Positions 1-8,497 of a stretch of 64,000 bases of DNA are shown piece after piece. Position numbers and translations under genes: made by a program. The first letter of the stretch is position 1, and each line of letters begins with the position of its first letter. The stretch lies in the NCBI GenBank assembly GCA_016717705.1, contig JADKFD010000098.1, forward strand, positions 1 to 64,000. The letters run 5' to 3'. The notes under the pieces were generated by a model. It saw only the letters and a program-made list of their open reading frames with translations, was not told the origin of the DNA and did not search any database. Origin of the DNA: Rhodanobacteraceae bacterium. Its GTDB lineage: Bacteria > Pseudomonadota > Gammaproteobacteria > Xanthomonadales > SZUA-5.

Positions 1-111
1 GGGTTGATTTCCGAAGCCGAGACAGCGATGAGATTGCTTGATGAGCGACGCGCCGCTTTAGTCTCCGCCGCCGTCACCGGCAAGATCGACGTCCGCGGCT
101 TGGCCGCCTGA
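1..111 (+). CDS. hsdS: Type I restriction enzyme specificity subunit HsdS, C-terminal end only
   Basis: The window opens inside a reading frame of 37 codons ending in TGA. The visible C-terminus (LLDERRAALVSAAVTGKIDV, then RGLAA) matches the conserved last helix of HsdS subunits, where the long coiled-coil arm ends in a DERR.ALI.AAVTGKI.V-type sequence. HsdS carries the two target-recognition domains of a type I restriction-modification enzyme and links HsdM and HsdR to DNA. The downstream hsdR supports the assignment; hsdM would be expected further upstream, outside the window. The target-recognition domains are not visible, so specificity cannot be discussed. Confidence 0.85.
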   Translation, partial: GLISEAETAMRLLDERRAALVSAAVTGKIDVRGLAA

Positions 112-129
112 TCAGCGCACTTGCCTGCC

Positions 130-167
130 GTTGCCCATTGAGCAACAATCGTTGCCCTATGAGCAAC
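130..167. promoter_or_regulatory. Tandem palindromic operator over the start of the MNT antitoxin gene
   Basis: Two copies of GTTGC-N7-GCAAC lie at 130-146 and 151-167, with centres 21 bp apart (two helical turns, same DNA face). The second copy contains the ATG of the nucleotidyltransferase gene (159-161) in its spacer. A winged-helix protein encoded right there is the obvious candidate to bind it as an autorepressor. The palindromes are seen directly; the binding partner is inferred. Confidence 0.6.
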
Positions 168-788
168 ACATCATCCCTGATGGACCTGCTGTTCGGCGAC
201 TATCGCCAGCGCGTGCTGGCGGTCTTGCTGCTGCAGCCTGACACCAGCTTCCATGTGCGCGAGCTGGCGCGCGTAACGGGCAGCAGCGCTGGCACGCTCA
301 CGCGCGAGCTGGGCAAGCTGGCCGACACCGGCCTGGTGCTGCGCAGCACGCAGGGAAATCAGGTGCGTTACCGCGCCAATCGCGATTGCCCGTTGTTCGA
401 TGAGCTGGCCGGCTTGTTCCGCAAGACGCATGGCGCGCGGGCGGTGCTGGCCGAGGCGCTGGCGCCGCTTCGAGAGCGCATTCGCCTGGCGCTGATCTTC
501 GGCTCGGTGGCGCGCGGCAGCGAGGTACCTGCCAGCGATGTCGACCTGCTGGTGGTCGGTGACGTCGGATTCGCGGAACTGGTGCAAGCGCTGTATCCGG
601 CGCAACAAACGCTGCAACGCGAAATCAATCCTGTGTTGTACTCGGCGAAGGAACTCGGCGAGCGGCTGGACCGCGGGGATGCCTTCGCCGCCCGCGTGCT
701 GAGTGATGCCCGGATATTCGTGATCGGAGGGCCGGATGAGCTTGGAAAACTTGCGGGTGATCGGGCGCCTGCAAGCGCACGCGCCTGA
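159..788 (+). CDS. Winged-helix / MNT-type nucleotidyltransferase, antitoxin of a HEPN-MNT pair
   Basis: The protein is 209 aa from ATG 159; TTG 138 and ATG 180 are alternatives, and none has a clear Shine-Dalgarno sequence. Residues 5-75 look like a winged-helix DNA-binding domain (FHVRELARVTGSSAGTLTREL as recognition region). Residues 110-130 hold the minimal nucleotidyltransferase signature: GS at 115-116, ten residues, then DVD at 127-129 (GSX10DXD), followed by LLVVGD. Stand-alone MNT proteins next to HEPN genes are antitoxins that neutralise the HEPN RNase, in studied cases by AMPylating it. The fused HTH suggests it also represses its own operon through the palindromes over its start. 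It overlaps the HEPN gene by 53 bp, implying translational coupling. The pair sits between hsdS and hsdR. Confidence 0.8.
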   Translation: MSNTSSLMDLLFGDYRQRVLAVLLLQPDTSFHVRELARVTGSSAGTLTRELGKLADTGLVLRSTQGNQVRYRANRDCPLFDELAGLFRKTHGARAVLAEALAPLRERIRLALIFGSVARGSEVPASDVDLLVVGDVGFAELVQALYPAQQTLQREINPVLYSAKELGERLDRGDAFAARVLSDARIFVIGGPDELGKLAGDRAPASARA

Positions 789-1185
789 TCGTGGGTCCGT
801 CCAGAAGCTGCTGACCGCGGCGCGCAGGAATCTGGCGGACGCGCAGGTGCAGTCGATCAGCAAGGACAACCGCTTCGATGCTGCTTACAAGGCCATCCAG
901 CAGTGCGCCATGATCGGCCTGTGGGTCAGCGGCTATCGCACCTCGACCAGTCAGCCGGGTCACCATCAGACCGCGCTGCAGTGTCTGACGCTGACCATGG
1001 GGCTGCCACCGCCATCGGTGATCGTCCTCGATGCCCTGCGCAAACAACGCAACCTCAGCGACTACGAAGGCGACCCGATCAGCGACGGTGCGTTGGCGAG
1101 CTGCCTGGAGGAAGCGAGCAAGCTGTTGGTGATCACCGAACGATGGCTGGGAACCGAGCATCCGATGCTCGCGGGTGACCCATGA
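736..1185 (+). CDS. HEPN-domain protein, probable toxin RNase of the HEPN-MNT pair
   Basis: A 149-aa all-helical protein. The HEPN signature is near the C-terminal half: KQRNLSDYEGD, with Arg105-Asn106 and Tyr110 in the Rx4-6(H/Y) position. Canonical HEPN toxins usually carry His here (RX4HXY), so this is the RNxxDY variant; whether it keeps RNase activity cannot be judged from sequence. HEPN toxins act as metal-independent RNases, often on tRNA or mRNA. The gene starts inside the MNT gene and ends with ATGA shared with the hsdR start, so hsdS, the pair and hsdR probably form one transcript. This location suggests that the pair guards or addicts the cell to the restriction locus. Confidence 0.75.
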   Translation: MSLENLRVIGRLQAHAPDRGSVQKLLTAARRNLADAQVQSISKDNRFDAAYKAIQQCAMIGLWVSGYRTSTSQPGHHQTALQCLTLTMGLPPPSVIVLDALRKQRNLSDYEGDPISDGALASCLEEASKLLVITERWLGTEHPMLAGDP

Positions 1186-4100
1186 CCATCCACCGCGAAA
1201 TCCACCTCGAAGACGAAATCTGCGCCGATCTCGCTGCCGCCGGCTGGCTGTTTGATCCCACCGACGCCAGCCGCTACGACCGCACGCAAGCGCTGTACCT
1301 CGACGATGTCATCGCGTGGATCAAGGCCAGCCAGCCGAAGGCCTGGGACGCGATCGACAAGAGCCACGGCACCGCCGCGCCGAAGGTGATCGCCGAGCGC
1401 CTGCGCAAGGCGCTGGATGCGCAGGGCACGCTGGCGGTGTTGCGTAACGGCTTCGACCTGATCGGCCTGAAGCAGGCGCTGGCCATGTGCCAGTTCAAGC
1501 CGGCGCTGGCGATGAACGCCGATCTGCAATCGCGCTACGCCGCCAACCGCCTGCGCGCGTCGTGCGACAGGTCCACTACTCCGTCCACCACGAGAACTGC
1601 TTCGACCTGGTCTTGTTCGTCAACGGCATCCCGGTGGCGACGGCTGAGCTGAAGAGCCATTACACGCAGGGCATCCAGGACGCGATCTACCAGTACCAGA
1701 CCGACCGCGAGCCGCTGTTCAAGCCGAAGAACGCACCCGAGCCGTTGCTGGCCTTTCCGGGTGGCGCGCTGGTGCACTTCGCGGTGAGCAATGCCGAGGC
1801 GGCGATGACCACGCGGCTGGCCGGGCTGGATACCGTCTTCCTGCCGTTCAACCAGGGCAACGCGGGTGGCGCCGGCAATCCGCCGAAGGACGGCATCGCC
1901 ACCGACTACCTGTGGAAAGAGGTGTGGCAGCGCGACAGCTTCCTGCAGATCCTCGGCCGCTACCTGGTGCCGGTGAAGAACGACAAGAAGCAGCTCACCG
2001 GCTGGATCTTCCCGCGCTACCACCAGCTCAAGGTCACGCGCAGGCTGGTCGCCGCGGTTACCGCCGAAGGCCCTGGCCACAAGTATCTGGTGCAGCACTC
2101 GGCCGGCTCCGGCAAGACCAACTCGATCGCCTGGAGCGCGCACTTCCTGGCCGATCTGCACGACGCGCAGGACCAGAAGGTCTTCGACACCGTCATCGTG
2201 ATCTCCGACCGCACCGTGCTCGACACGCAGCTGCGCGAGGCCATCGAATCCTTCGAGCGCACCCGCGGCGTGGTCGCCGTGGTCACCGGCGAGGGCGCCA
2301 GCAAAGCAGGGAACTGGCCGAGGCGCTGTCCGCCGGCAAGAAGATCGTCGTCTGCACCATCCAGACCTTTCCCTTCGCGCTGGACGAAGTGCGCAAGCTG
2401 GCGGCAACGCGGCACAAGCGCTTCGCGGTGATCGCCGACGAGGCCCATTCCTCGCAGACCAACGAGACCGCCGCCAAGCTCAAGCTGGTGCTCAGCGCCG
2501 CCGAACTGGCCGAAGTGCAGGACGGCGGCGAGATCAGCACCGAGGACATCCTCGCCGCGCAGATGAGTGCCAAGGCCAATGCCGACGAGAAGGCCGGCAT
2601 CACCTATGTCGCCTTCACCGCCACGCCCAAGGAGAAGACGCTGGAGTTGTTCGGCACCCGGCCCGATCCCACGCGGCCGGCGGCGGCCGACAACCTGCCG
2701 GCGGCCTTCGACGTGTACTCGATGCGCCAGGCCATCGAAGAGGGCTTCATCCTCGACGTGTTGAAGAACTACACCAGCTACAAGGTGGCGTTCTCGCTGG
2801 CGCACCACGGCAAGACCATCGACTCGCGCGAAGTCGATCGCTCAGAAGCCATGAAAGGCATCATGGGCTGGGTGCGCCTGCACGAGTACAACATCGCCCA
2901 GCGCGTGCAGGTGGTGGTCGAGCACTACCGCAAGCACGTCGCCGGGCTGCTGGCCGGCAAGGCCAAGGCGATGGTGGTGACCGGCAGCCGCAAGGAGGCC
3001 ATCCGCTGGCAGAAGGCCACGCGCAAGTACATCGCCGACCACGGCTACAAGATCGAAACCCTGGTCGCCTTCTCCGGCGAAGTGATCGACCTCGACAGCG
3101 GCCCCGACCCGTTCACCGAGACCAGCAAGGACCTCAATCCCCGGCTGGCCGGGCAGGACATCCGCAGCGCCTTCAAGAGCGGCGATTACCAACTGCTGCT
3201 GGTCGCCAACAAGTTCCAGACCGGCTTCGACGAGCCGCTGCTGTGCGCCATGTACGTCGACAAGCGCCTCGGCGGCATCCAGGCCGTGCAGACCCTGTCG
3301 CGCCTGAATCGCTGCTACCCCGGCAAGGACCAGACTTTCGTCGTCGACTTCATTAACGATCCGGCCGACATCCTCGCCGCGTTCAAGCCCTACTACGAGA
3401 CCGCCGAACTCGCCGGCATCACCGACCCGTACATCGTCCACGAGCTGAAGGCCAAGCTCGATAGCCAGGGCTACTACGACAACCACGAGGTCGAGCGCGT
3501 CGTCACCGTCGCGCTCAAGGGCAAGAAGGCCAAACAGTCCGAACTCGACGCCGCCACCACGCCCGTCGCCGATCGATTGCTGAAGACCTACGCCGAGGCC
3601 AGGCGCAACCACCAGGCCGCCGGAGAAGACAGCAAGCGCGCCCAGGCCGCCAAGAACACCATGGACGCCCTGATCCTGTTCAAGAGCGACATCGCCGCCT
3701 ACGTGCGCATCTACGGCTTCCTGTCGCAGATCTTCGACTACGGCAACACCGACATCGAAAAGCGCTCGATCTTCTTCCGCCTGCTGCACCCACTGCTCAC
3801 CTACGGCCGAGAACGCGAAGGCGTCGACCTCTCCGCCCTGCGCCTGACCGCCTACACCATCAAGAACATCGGCAACGCCCGCCAGGACATCAGCGACGGC
3901 GACCCGGTCAAGCTGCAACCCGCCAGCGACACCGGCTCCGGCCAGGTGCAGGACAAAGCCAGGATCGCCCTGTCCGAGCTGATCGCCCGCGTCAACGACC
4001 TGTTCGAAGGCGACCTCACCCCCGGCGACAAGCTGGTCTACGTCAACGACGTCATCCGCGGCAAGCTGATGGAGTCGGAGAAGCTGATCGAGCAGGCGGT

Positions 4101-4323
4101 GAACAACACCAAGGAACAGTTCGCCAACTCACCCGACCTCACCCACGAACTCATCAACGCCGTCATGGACGCCCTGACCGCCCACAGCGCCATGAGCAAG
4201 CAGGCGCTGGAGTCGGAGAAGCTGCGGAACGATATGAAGGATGTGTTGCTGGGGGTTGGGAGGTTGTGGGAAGGGCTGAGGGAGAGGGGGAGTGGTGATC
4301 GGGGTGCTGATCGAAACCTATAA
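1182..4323 (+). pseudogene. hsdR: Type I restriction enzyme R subunit HsdR, broken by two frameshifts
   Basis: HsdR is the endonuclease/translocase of type I restriction. Three consecutive frames together give a full-length protein of about 1047 aa. Frame one (from ATG 1182) runs to about 1555. Frame two carries the nuclease domain (CFDLVLF...ATAELK, the D and ExK of a PD-(D/E)xK fold) and Walker A (SAGSGKT, about 2098-2118). Frame three, from about 2305, carries IADEAH (about 2431), FTATP (about 2614), QTLSRLNRCYPGK (about 3288) and the C-terminal helical domain. The first break fits a GC dinucleotide gain in the run at 1553-1559; the second fits loss of one A in the A-run near 2303-2306. 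If real, the enzyme cannot restrict; if errors, it is intact. The start overlaps the HEPN stop (ATGA). Confidence 0.88.
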
Positions 4324-4728
4324 CGTGGTGCGTCGGCGAGTATTAGGGAACCTCTGAACAAGTCGATGAAACTTGATCCCGCTCATGGTTCGACAGGCTC
4401 ACCACGAACGGAATCAAGACGTTACCCGTTCGCCCTGAGCTTGTCGAAGGGTGAACGGGGCTTGTTCAGACCTTCCTTAGTTCTTTGGGTGGATTGTTCG
4501 GGGGCCGTGTTGGGCCAGAAGCTGTCACGCGGAAGTGAGCCCGGCCCCGGCTTTTGATCAGCCCAGCCCTGATCAATCCTGGTATCTAACCGACTGGCTT
4601 ACAGAATGCGTGGGACCTTGTCCGCGTGAGCAACGAAGCAGGTCTTGGGATTACGCCAAACCGTTCACGCGCCAGTGCCCGCTCGTCATCCTGCTATGGC
4701 TATCACCCAACCAAGTGGCGCCAGTGTT
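4324..4728. other. Intergenic gap between converging hsdR and qatD
   Basis: About 400 bp between two converging genes. It holds the palindromic REP-like element at 4387-4460. I see no further gene in it: the short open frames on the plus strand have no recognisable protein features. A bidirectional terminator would be expected here and the REP hairpin could serve as one, although there is no clear T-tract. Confidence 0.5.
4387..4460. repeat. REP-like inverted repeat (TTCGACAGGCTC type)
   Basis: TTCGACAGGCTCACCACGAA at the left is mirrored at the right by the reverse complement of TTCGACAAGCTCAGGGCGAA; the arms match at all but a few positions around a spacer of about 15 bp. This element type is widespread in intergenic DNA of many proteobacteria and can fold as a hairpin. 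It occurs once in the window, unlike the other repeat families. Confidence 0.75.
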
Positions 4729-5469
4729 TTAGAGTGAAACGAGCTCGCGAAAAGACGAAACCACCTGATCTCTTGCGCCGGGTTCATCCATGCTCCACAG
4801 CCTCGCAAGGATACGCAGCGCAACTTCGCATTCCGCAGGTTGAAGGGGGGTGCCGTCCATCGCCGCGAAGGGCCCATCTGTTTCAGTCAATACCCGATCT
4901 ACGGGCATCCTTGATGCCAGTGCTGAGCCCTTTTTGCTTCGTAACATTACGGCCCCTACAGAGAACCAACACCCCATCTCGATGGCGCGTGCGAGCTCGC
5001 GTTGCGTGCCGGAAAACCAGTGAAGCACGGCCGTCCCAAAGCCGGGATGACGCTCCAAAGCGTCAAGCAAATCACTGGCTGCCGCTCGGCTATGCAAGGT
5101 TAAGATGCGGCCACCCTCAGCTACGCACGCCGAGAGGATGTGCTCGAAAACGTTGATTTGATCCTTCCAGAAACCGCGGCAATTTGGTCCTCCATCCAAA
5201 CCGACCTCGCCGACATAGCGTGCCTCGGGAAGCAACTTTTCGAAAAGTTTGAGCTCAGACTTCCGTTCTTTGGCGAGCTGCGGGTGGAGCCCTAAGGCGG
5301 TCTTGATCCGCGGCACTCCCTTCGCCAAGTCGGAAGTGCCACCCCAAGCCTTGGGGGTGGTGGTGACGGAAAGCACATAGCTCTTTCGTTCGGCGATGCG
5401 CTGAACTTGCTCCCGTGGATTGGGATACAGGTCCAAATGGCAGTGCATGTCAACGACCGGACTGCTCAT
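4729..5469 (-). CDS. qatD: QatD, TatD-like metal-dependent nuclease of the Qat anti-phage system
   Basis: A 246-aa protein with the complete metal-binding set of TatD DNases: His9 and His11 (MHCHLD), Glu88 (GEVGLD), His126 (LTLHSR), His150 (LHWFSG) and Asp198 (TETDGP). TatD enzymes are TIM-barrel 3'-5' exo/endonucleases. Its place as the last gene after a KAP ATPase, a QatB-type protein and a QueC-like protein identifies it as QatD of the QatABCD system. Start ATG 5469 shares its A with the qatC stop (TGATG), so it is translationally coupled. The coding sequence appears whole, so QatD could still be made even though qatB and qatC are damaged. Confidence 0.85.
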   Translation of the reverse strand: MSSPVVDMHCHLDLYPNPREQVQRIAERKSYVLSVTTTPKAWGGTSDLAKGVPRIKTALGLHPQLAKERKSELKLFEKLLPEARYVGEVGLDGGPNCRGFWKDQINVFEHILSACVAEGGRILTLHSRAAASDLLDALERHPGFGTAVLHWFSGTQRELARAIEMGCWFSVGAVMLRSKKGSALASRMPVDRVLTETDGPFAAMDGTPLQPAECEVALRILARLWSMDEPGARDQVVSSFRELVSL

Positions 5470-6302
5470 CAGAAGAGGCGTTGGGTGCTCAAAAAATCCC
5501 GTACTTCTCGCAGGCCGCGATGAACCACGTCTACCAGCGCGTCACGGACGTTGGCGTCTTGGGGTAGCGGCCCAGTTCTGGCCACCCAAGCGGCAATGTT
5601 GGTCGCGGGAAGCCGGCGCACTGCCAAAATCATTGCCATCAAGTCGTCGCGCTTCGTCTCGTCTACAAGAACCTGCTGGAGGTCTGCGCCGCGATTGTCA
5701 TACTGCGTCCGATCGGCCCATTGGGCTGCGTGAAAGGATGCCCGCCGGATCAAGCAGGGGACACATCGACCGCATTGGATGCCATGCCTCTTCCACTTGC
5801 CGCACGAGACCGTGCGATCAGCAATCAAGCGCAACCTTTGCTGGTCCAGACACTGGGCGATCATCTCCCCTTTCGTCGTTTGAGAGAACGGGTTCTCGAT
5901 TTGGGCAGGAATGCCGACAGCATCCAAAATCTCTTGGATGAGGCTCAAGAAATGAGGGTGCGTTGTGCGCGTGCTAAGGGCGCCGATGCGTCGGTTCGTC
6001 AGCGGAGGGTTGATCGCGATGAGCCCGTTCTCGGGGACATACAACACAGGCTTCCCAATGCCCAGCTTGAGTTCGGCCATGGTTGCGGCCATCACCGCAC
6101 CCATGCCGAGAAAATTGATGCTTCTGGTGCGCATCTGGACGTCGTTGGCTGGCTCCCACCACTTCGCCGGGTGAGCTATGGCAGCGAACCGGGAGAGCCC
6201 GAGGCCCAAGCGTCCCAAGATCTCATGCTGTCTTCCCGCGTCACGCGGATAGGCATGGCTGACCAGCACTGGCTTCTTGCCGCCCGCCTGAAGGTTCAAC
6301 AT
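5469..6302 (-). CDS. qatC: QatC, QueC-like protein lacking its N-terminal PP-loop
   Basis: The 277-aa frame matches the C-terminal two thirds of QatC, a relative of 7-cyano-7-deazaguanine synthase QueC. The four zinc-ligand cysteines are present: Cys167, Cys177, Cys180 and Cys183 (IQCGRCVPC). The ATP-pyrophosphatase motif SGGxDS is missing: directly upstream of ATG 6302 the same frame still reads G-A-D-S-A-I-G, the end of that motif, but a few codons further it meets a stop with no start codon between. The 5' end of the gene has therefore been lost in a deletion that also cut qatB. Without the PP-loop it is unlikely to bind ATP. Family length (over 400 aa from memory) supports truncation. Confidence 0.8.
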   Translation of the reverse strand: MLNLQAGGKKPVLVSHAYPRDAGRQHEILGRLGLGLSRFAAIAHPAKWWEPANDVQMRTRSINFLGMGAVMAATMAELKLGIGKPVLYVPENGLIAINPPLTNRRIGALSTRTTHPHFLSLIQEILDAVGIPAQIENPFSQTTKGEMIAQCLDQQRLRLIADRTVSCGKWKRHGIQCGRCVPCLIRRASFHAAQWADRTQYDNRGADLQQVLVDETKRDDLMAMILAVRRLPATNIAAWVARTGPLPQDANVRDALVDVVHRGLREVRDFLSTQRLF

Positions 6303-6718
6303 TCCAATCGCGCTATCCGCTCCGCATCTCCGTTTTCGGGCACCAACGCCTCAACGATGGCGTCAATGGCTTCCCGCGTGGGGCGCCCCGATAGTGCCCT
6401 AAGGTCGACGGGCGCCTTGGCAGGATTGGTCCTCAGTTGGTCGAGGACTCCGAAGAGCCCACCGCCCACCTGCGCCATCGCTCCGAAGCGACGTGGGCCC
6501 ACGGTGGACCCACCCGTTGAAGACCGCGTGTAGTGCCTCAGGGCCTTGGTGAGATAGGAAGGATCGCTGCTGCCCACATAACGACCCAACGCTGTCCGGA
6601 ATCCTCGAAACCGGTCAGACTCTGGCGCGGGACCAGGACCCGCACTGTCGACATCAGCCCACGGTGGCACGAGAGGGCTGCCGTTACCCGGCCCTCTACT
6701 GGAAGTAGATGTGCCCAC
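6296..6718 (-). CDS. qatB: QatB, truncated at the C-terminus
   Basis: A 140-aa protein beginning at GTG 6718, two bases after the qatA stop codon's first base (TAA-GTG) and preceded by a strong Shine-Dalgarno (GGAGGAG). The N-terminus is Gly/Ser/Pro-rich (GTSTSSRGPG..SPLVPPWAD), followed by RFRGFRTALGRYV and VGPRRFGAMAQVGGGLF, which I recognise as the QatB N-terminal pattern. The normal protein, as I recall it, is roughly 250-270 aa; here it stops soon after ENGDAERI, at the deletion junction with qatC (6315-6325). Its molecular role in the Qat system is not established. Probably non-functional. Confidence 0.75.
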   Translation of the reverse strand: MGTSTSSRGPGNGSPLVPPWADVDSAGPGPAPESDRFRGFRTALGRYVGSSDPSYLTKALRHYTRSSTGGSTVGPRRFGAMAQVGGGLFGVLDQLRTNPAKAPVDLRALSGRPTREAIDAIVEALVPENGDAERIARLEC

Positions 6719-8497
6719 TTACCTCTCCTCCTTGAACCAGGCCTTGTCCCGCACGAGCGCCAGCAACCATGGCGGCTGCTTCGGTAGTTTGCGAATGAAG
6801 TTCGCAAGCAATGTTGCCGCGGCACCACCCGAGCCATCTGCCTCCGCAAGTAGGACAGCGCCTGTGAAGCATTCAGGTTTTGCCTGCCAATCCTGATGAG
6901 GCCGAAAGAGCTCAATCAGTTCACCCATGACGCCTAACCGCTCTGCGGCAGCGATCTCCTTGATGGCAGCCTTGGCACTGGGCGATGCCATCGTGGTCAC
7001 CTTTCGCAGGCGCTCCAGGGCCTGTGCGGCTGCTTGAGATAGGTCAGCAGATTGGTTGCGCAGCGCAGTGGTCTCTCGACTTAGATAGATGAGAGCACGA
7101 AGGTCATGGCCAGCAAGCAAGGGTTTGAGACCGAACCAATCCCATAAAAACGACGTGTCGTCCTCCCACTCCTTGGGAGATGCCTTGATGAACTCTTCCT
7201 GGTCCTCCAGCAACCTTTCCAGATCAATGATCAACGAGGGCTGTCCCTTTGGCGCCTCGTTGATGAGCGAATACAGCTTGGTGACCGCTCTTGGACTCGC
7301 ACATCGTTCGAACAAAGCGAACTTCGCCACCATCCCTTCATCTACGGGCATCTTCCGCCGTTCGGCGATGCGAGCTCTTAGGCGAACCACATTGAGCAGA
7401 CGTTTGACGATGCGTGGATTGCCCTCTACATACGTCGACCTGGCCAATAGCGCGGCCATGCGATCGGCAATGTCGAACGTGGCTGCCAAGTTCTTTCCGT
7501 CCAGGCCCAAAATCCCAACCGCGTCGGCGGCGGATAGCGGCTGCTCCTTCCAACTGGATCGGATGTTGTTCTCCAAACCTGTCCGTAAGACCGACATATC
7601 CTTCTCCGGGATCCTCGCTGCCTCAGCGAACAGCATGAAGAGGAACGCTCGGATCTCGGCTACACCGAGCCGCGGCACGCGCACGGGCACCTGAATTAAC
7701 TTGTCGAGATAGTCCTTAACGTGGCGCACGTCCACGCCGCCGAAGTGCTCGGAGACCGAGTGCCGAACCATGTCTTCATCCGCGGCCACTACGAAAGCGG
7801 ACTGGTCCATGAAGAGAAAGAGACGCAGCGCCTCCAGCGTATGGATAGTCTGGGCGGGCAGGCAACGGTCCAGGTTGTCGACAAAGACAACCATGGTTTT
7901 CTTCAGGCCGGCCAGTAGCTCGCCGAACTCTTGGCGGAAAGCATCAATCTCTTCCGGGGGGCTTTTCTTCTTCTCGGGGTCCACGAGCCCTGCGACCGCC
8001 TTGCCTCCTTCGGCAACAGCCTTCGCATCGTCTTCGCCCGGCCGCCCAACAACGAAGTTGCCTGCGGCTCCCACCGCTTTCGCAGCGGCACCGAACATCG
8101 GTAGACCGTGCGCGGCCGCCAAGACCTCAATGGCCATGCCAAGAGTCCGCATCGTGTTCACACGCGCTAGAAACCGCTTGGCTAGTGGCAACAATCCCTC
8201 GTTGTTTTTGGCTTCCTCGTATAGGGAGCGAGCGATGACGTCCATCAGCGCCGCGCGGGCGTCGTCATAGCCTTGGTAGAGCCAAGCGTCGAAACGAATG
8301 ATGATCGTGTCGTCGCCAGCTCGCTGCTTGAGTTCAATCTCGATGAGGTTGAGAAGACTGGACTTGCCCGTGCCCCACGTACCAAAGATGCCTACCGAGA
8401 CCGGGCGCATGCCGGGGTCAACCAATATCTCAGCAACGACCTCAGCTACCTCGGCATAGTTGAGGTAGTCCCTCTTGGTCTCGATGTCCGACCACAT
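6719..8497 (-). CDS. qatA: QatA, KAP-family P-loop NTPase of the Qat anti-phage system
   Basis: A 592-aa KAP NTPase. Walker A is GTWGTGKSS at 39-47; Walker B is VFVDNLD at 204-210. A stretch of about 35 small and hydrophobic residues (about 117-152) lies between them, where KAP proteins typically carry a membrane-inserting hairpin. The remainder is helical with a LIQVPVRVPRLG motif typical of the family. KAP ATPases are membrane-associated and recur in phage-defence operons; QatA is the putative energy-driven component of QatABCD. ATG 8497 follows a purine-rich GGGGGAAAG. It is the first gene of the minus-strand operon; a short palindrome GTTGT-ATC-ACAAC about 50 bp upstream (8549-8561) may be regulatory. 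Confidence 0.87.
   Translation of the reverse strand: MWSDIETKRDYLNYAEVAEVVAEILVDPGMRPVSVGIFGTWGTGKSSLLNLIEIELKQRAGDDTIIIRFDAWLYQGYDDARAALMDVIARSLYEEAKNNEGLLPLAKRFLARVNTMRTLGMAIEVLAAAHGLPMFGAAAKAVGAAGNFVVGRPGEDDAKAVAEGGKAVAGLVDPEKKKSPPEEIDAFRQEFGELLAGLKKTMVVFVDNLDRCLPAQTIHTLEALRLFLFMDQSAFVVAADEDMVRHSVSEHFGGVDVRHVKDYLDKLIQVPVRVPRLGVAEIRAFLFMLFAEAARIPEKDMSVLRTGLENNIRSSWKEQPLSAADAVGILGLDGKNLAATFDIADRMAALLARSTYVEGNPRIVKRLLNVVRLRARIAERRKMPVDEGMVAKFALFERCASPRAVTKLYSLINEAPKGQPSLIIDLERLLEDQEEFIKASPKEWEDDTSFLWDWFGLKPLLAGHDLRALIYLSRETTALRNQSADLSQAAAQALERLRKVTTMASPSAKAAIKEIAAAERLGVMGELIELFRPHQDWQAKPECFTGAVLLAEADGSGGAAATLLANFIRKLPKQPPWLLALVRDKAWFKEER

Noticed and set aside
1912..2304. Upstream part of the third hsdR frame as a separate protein
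   Set aside because: In this part the second frame carries the conserved Walker A region; the other frame is Arg/Ala noise.
6296..6302. QatB-QatC fusion protein by simple frameshift
   Set aside because: A frameshift would not explain loss of both the QatB C-terminus and the QatC N-terminus; a deletion does.
5721..6533. Plus-strand frame opposite qatC and qatB
   Set aside because: Antisense to recognisable Qat proteins and lacks any motif.
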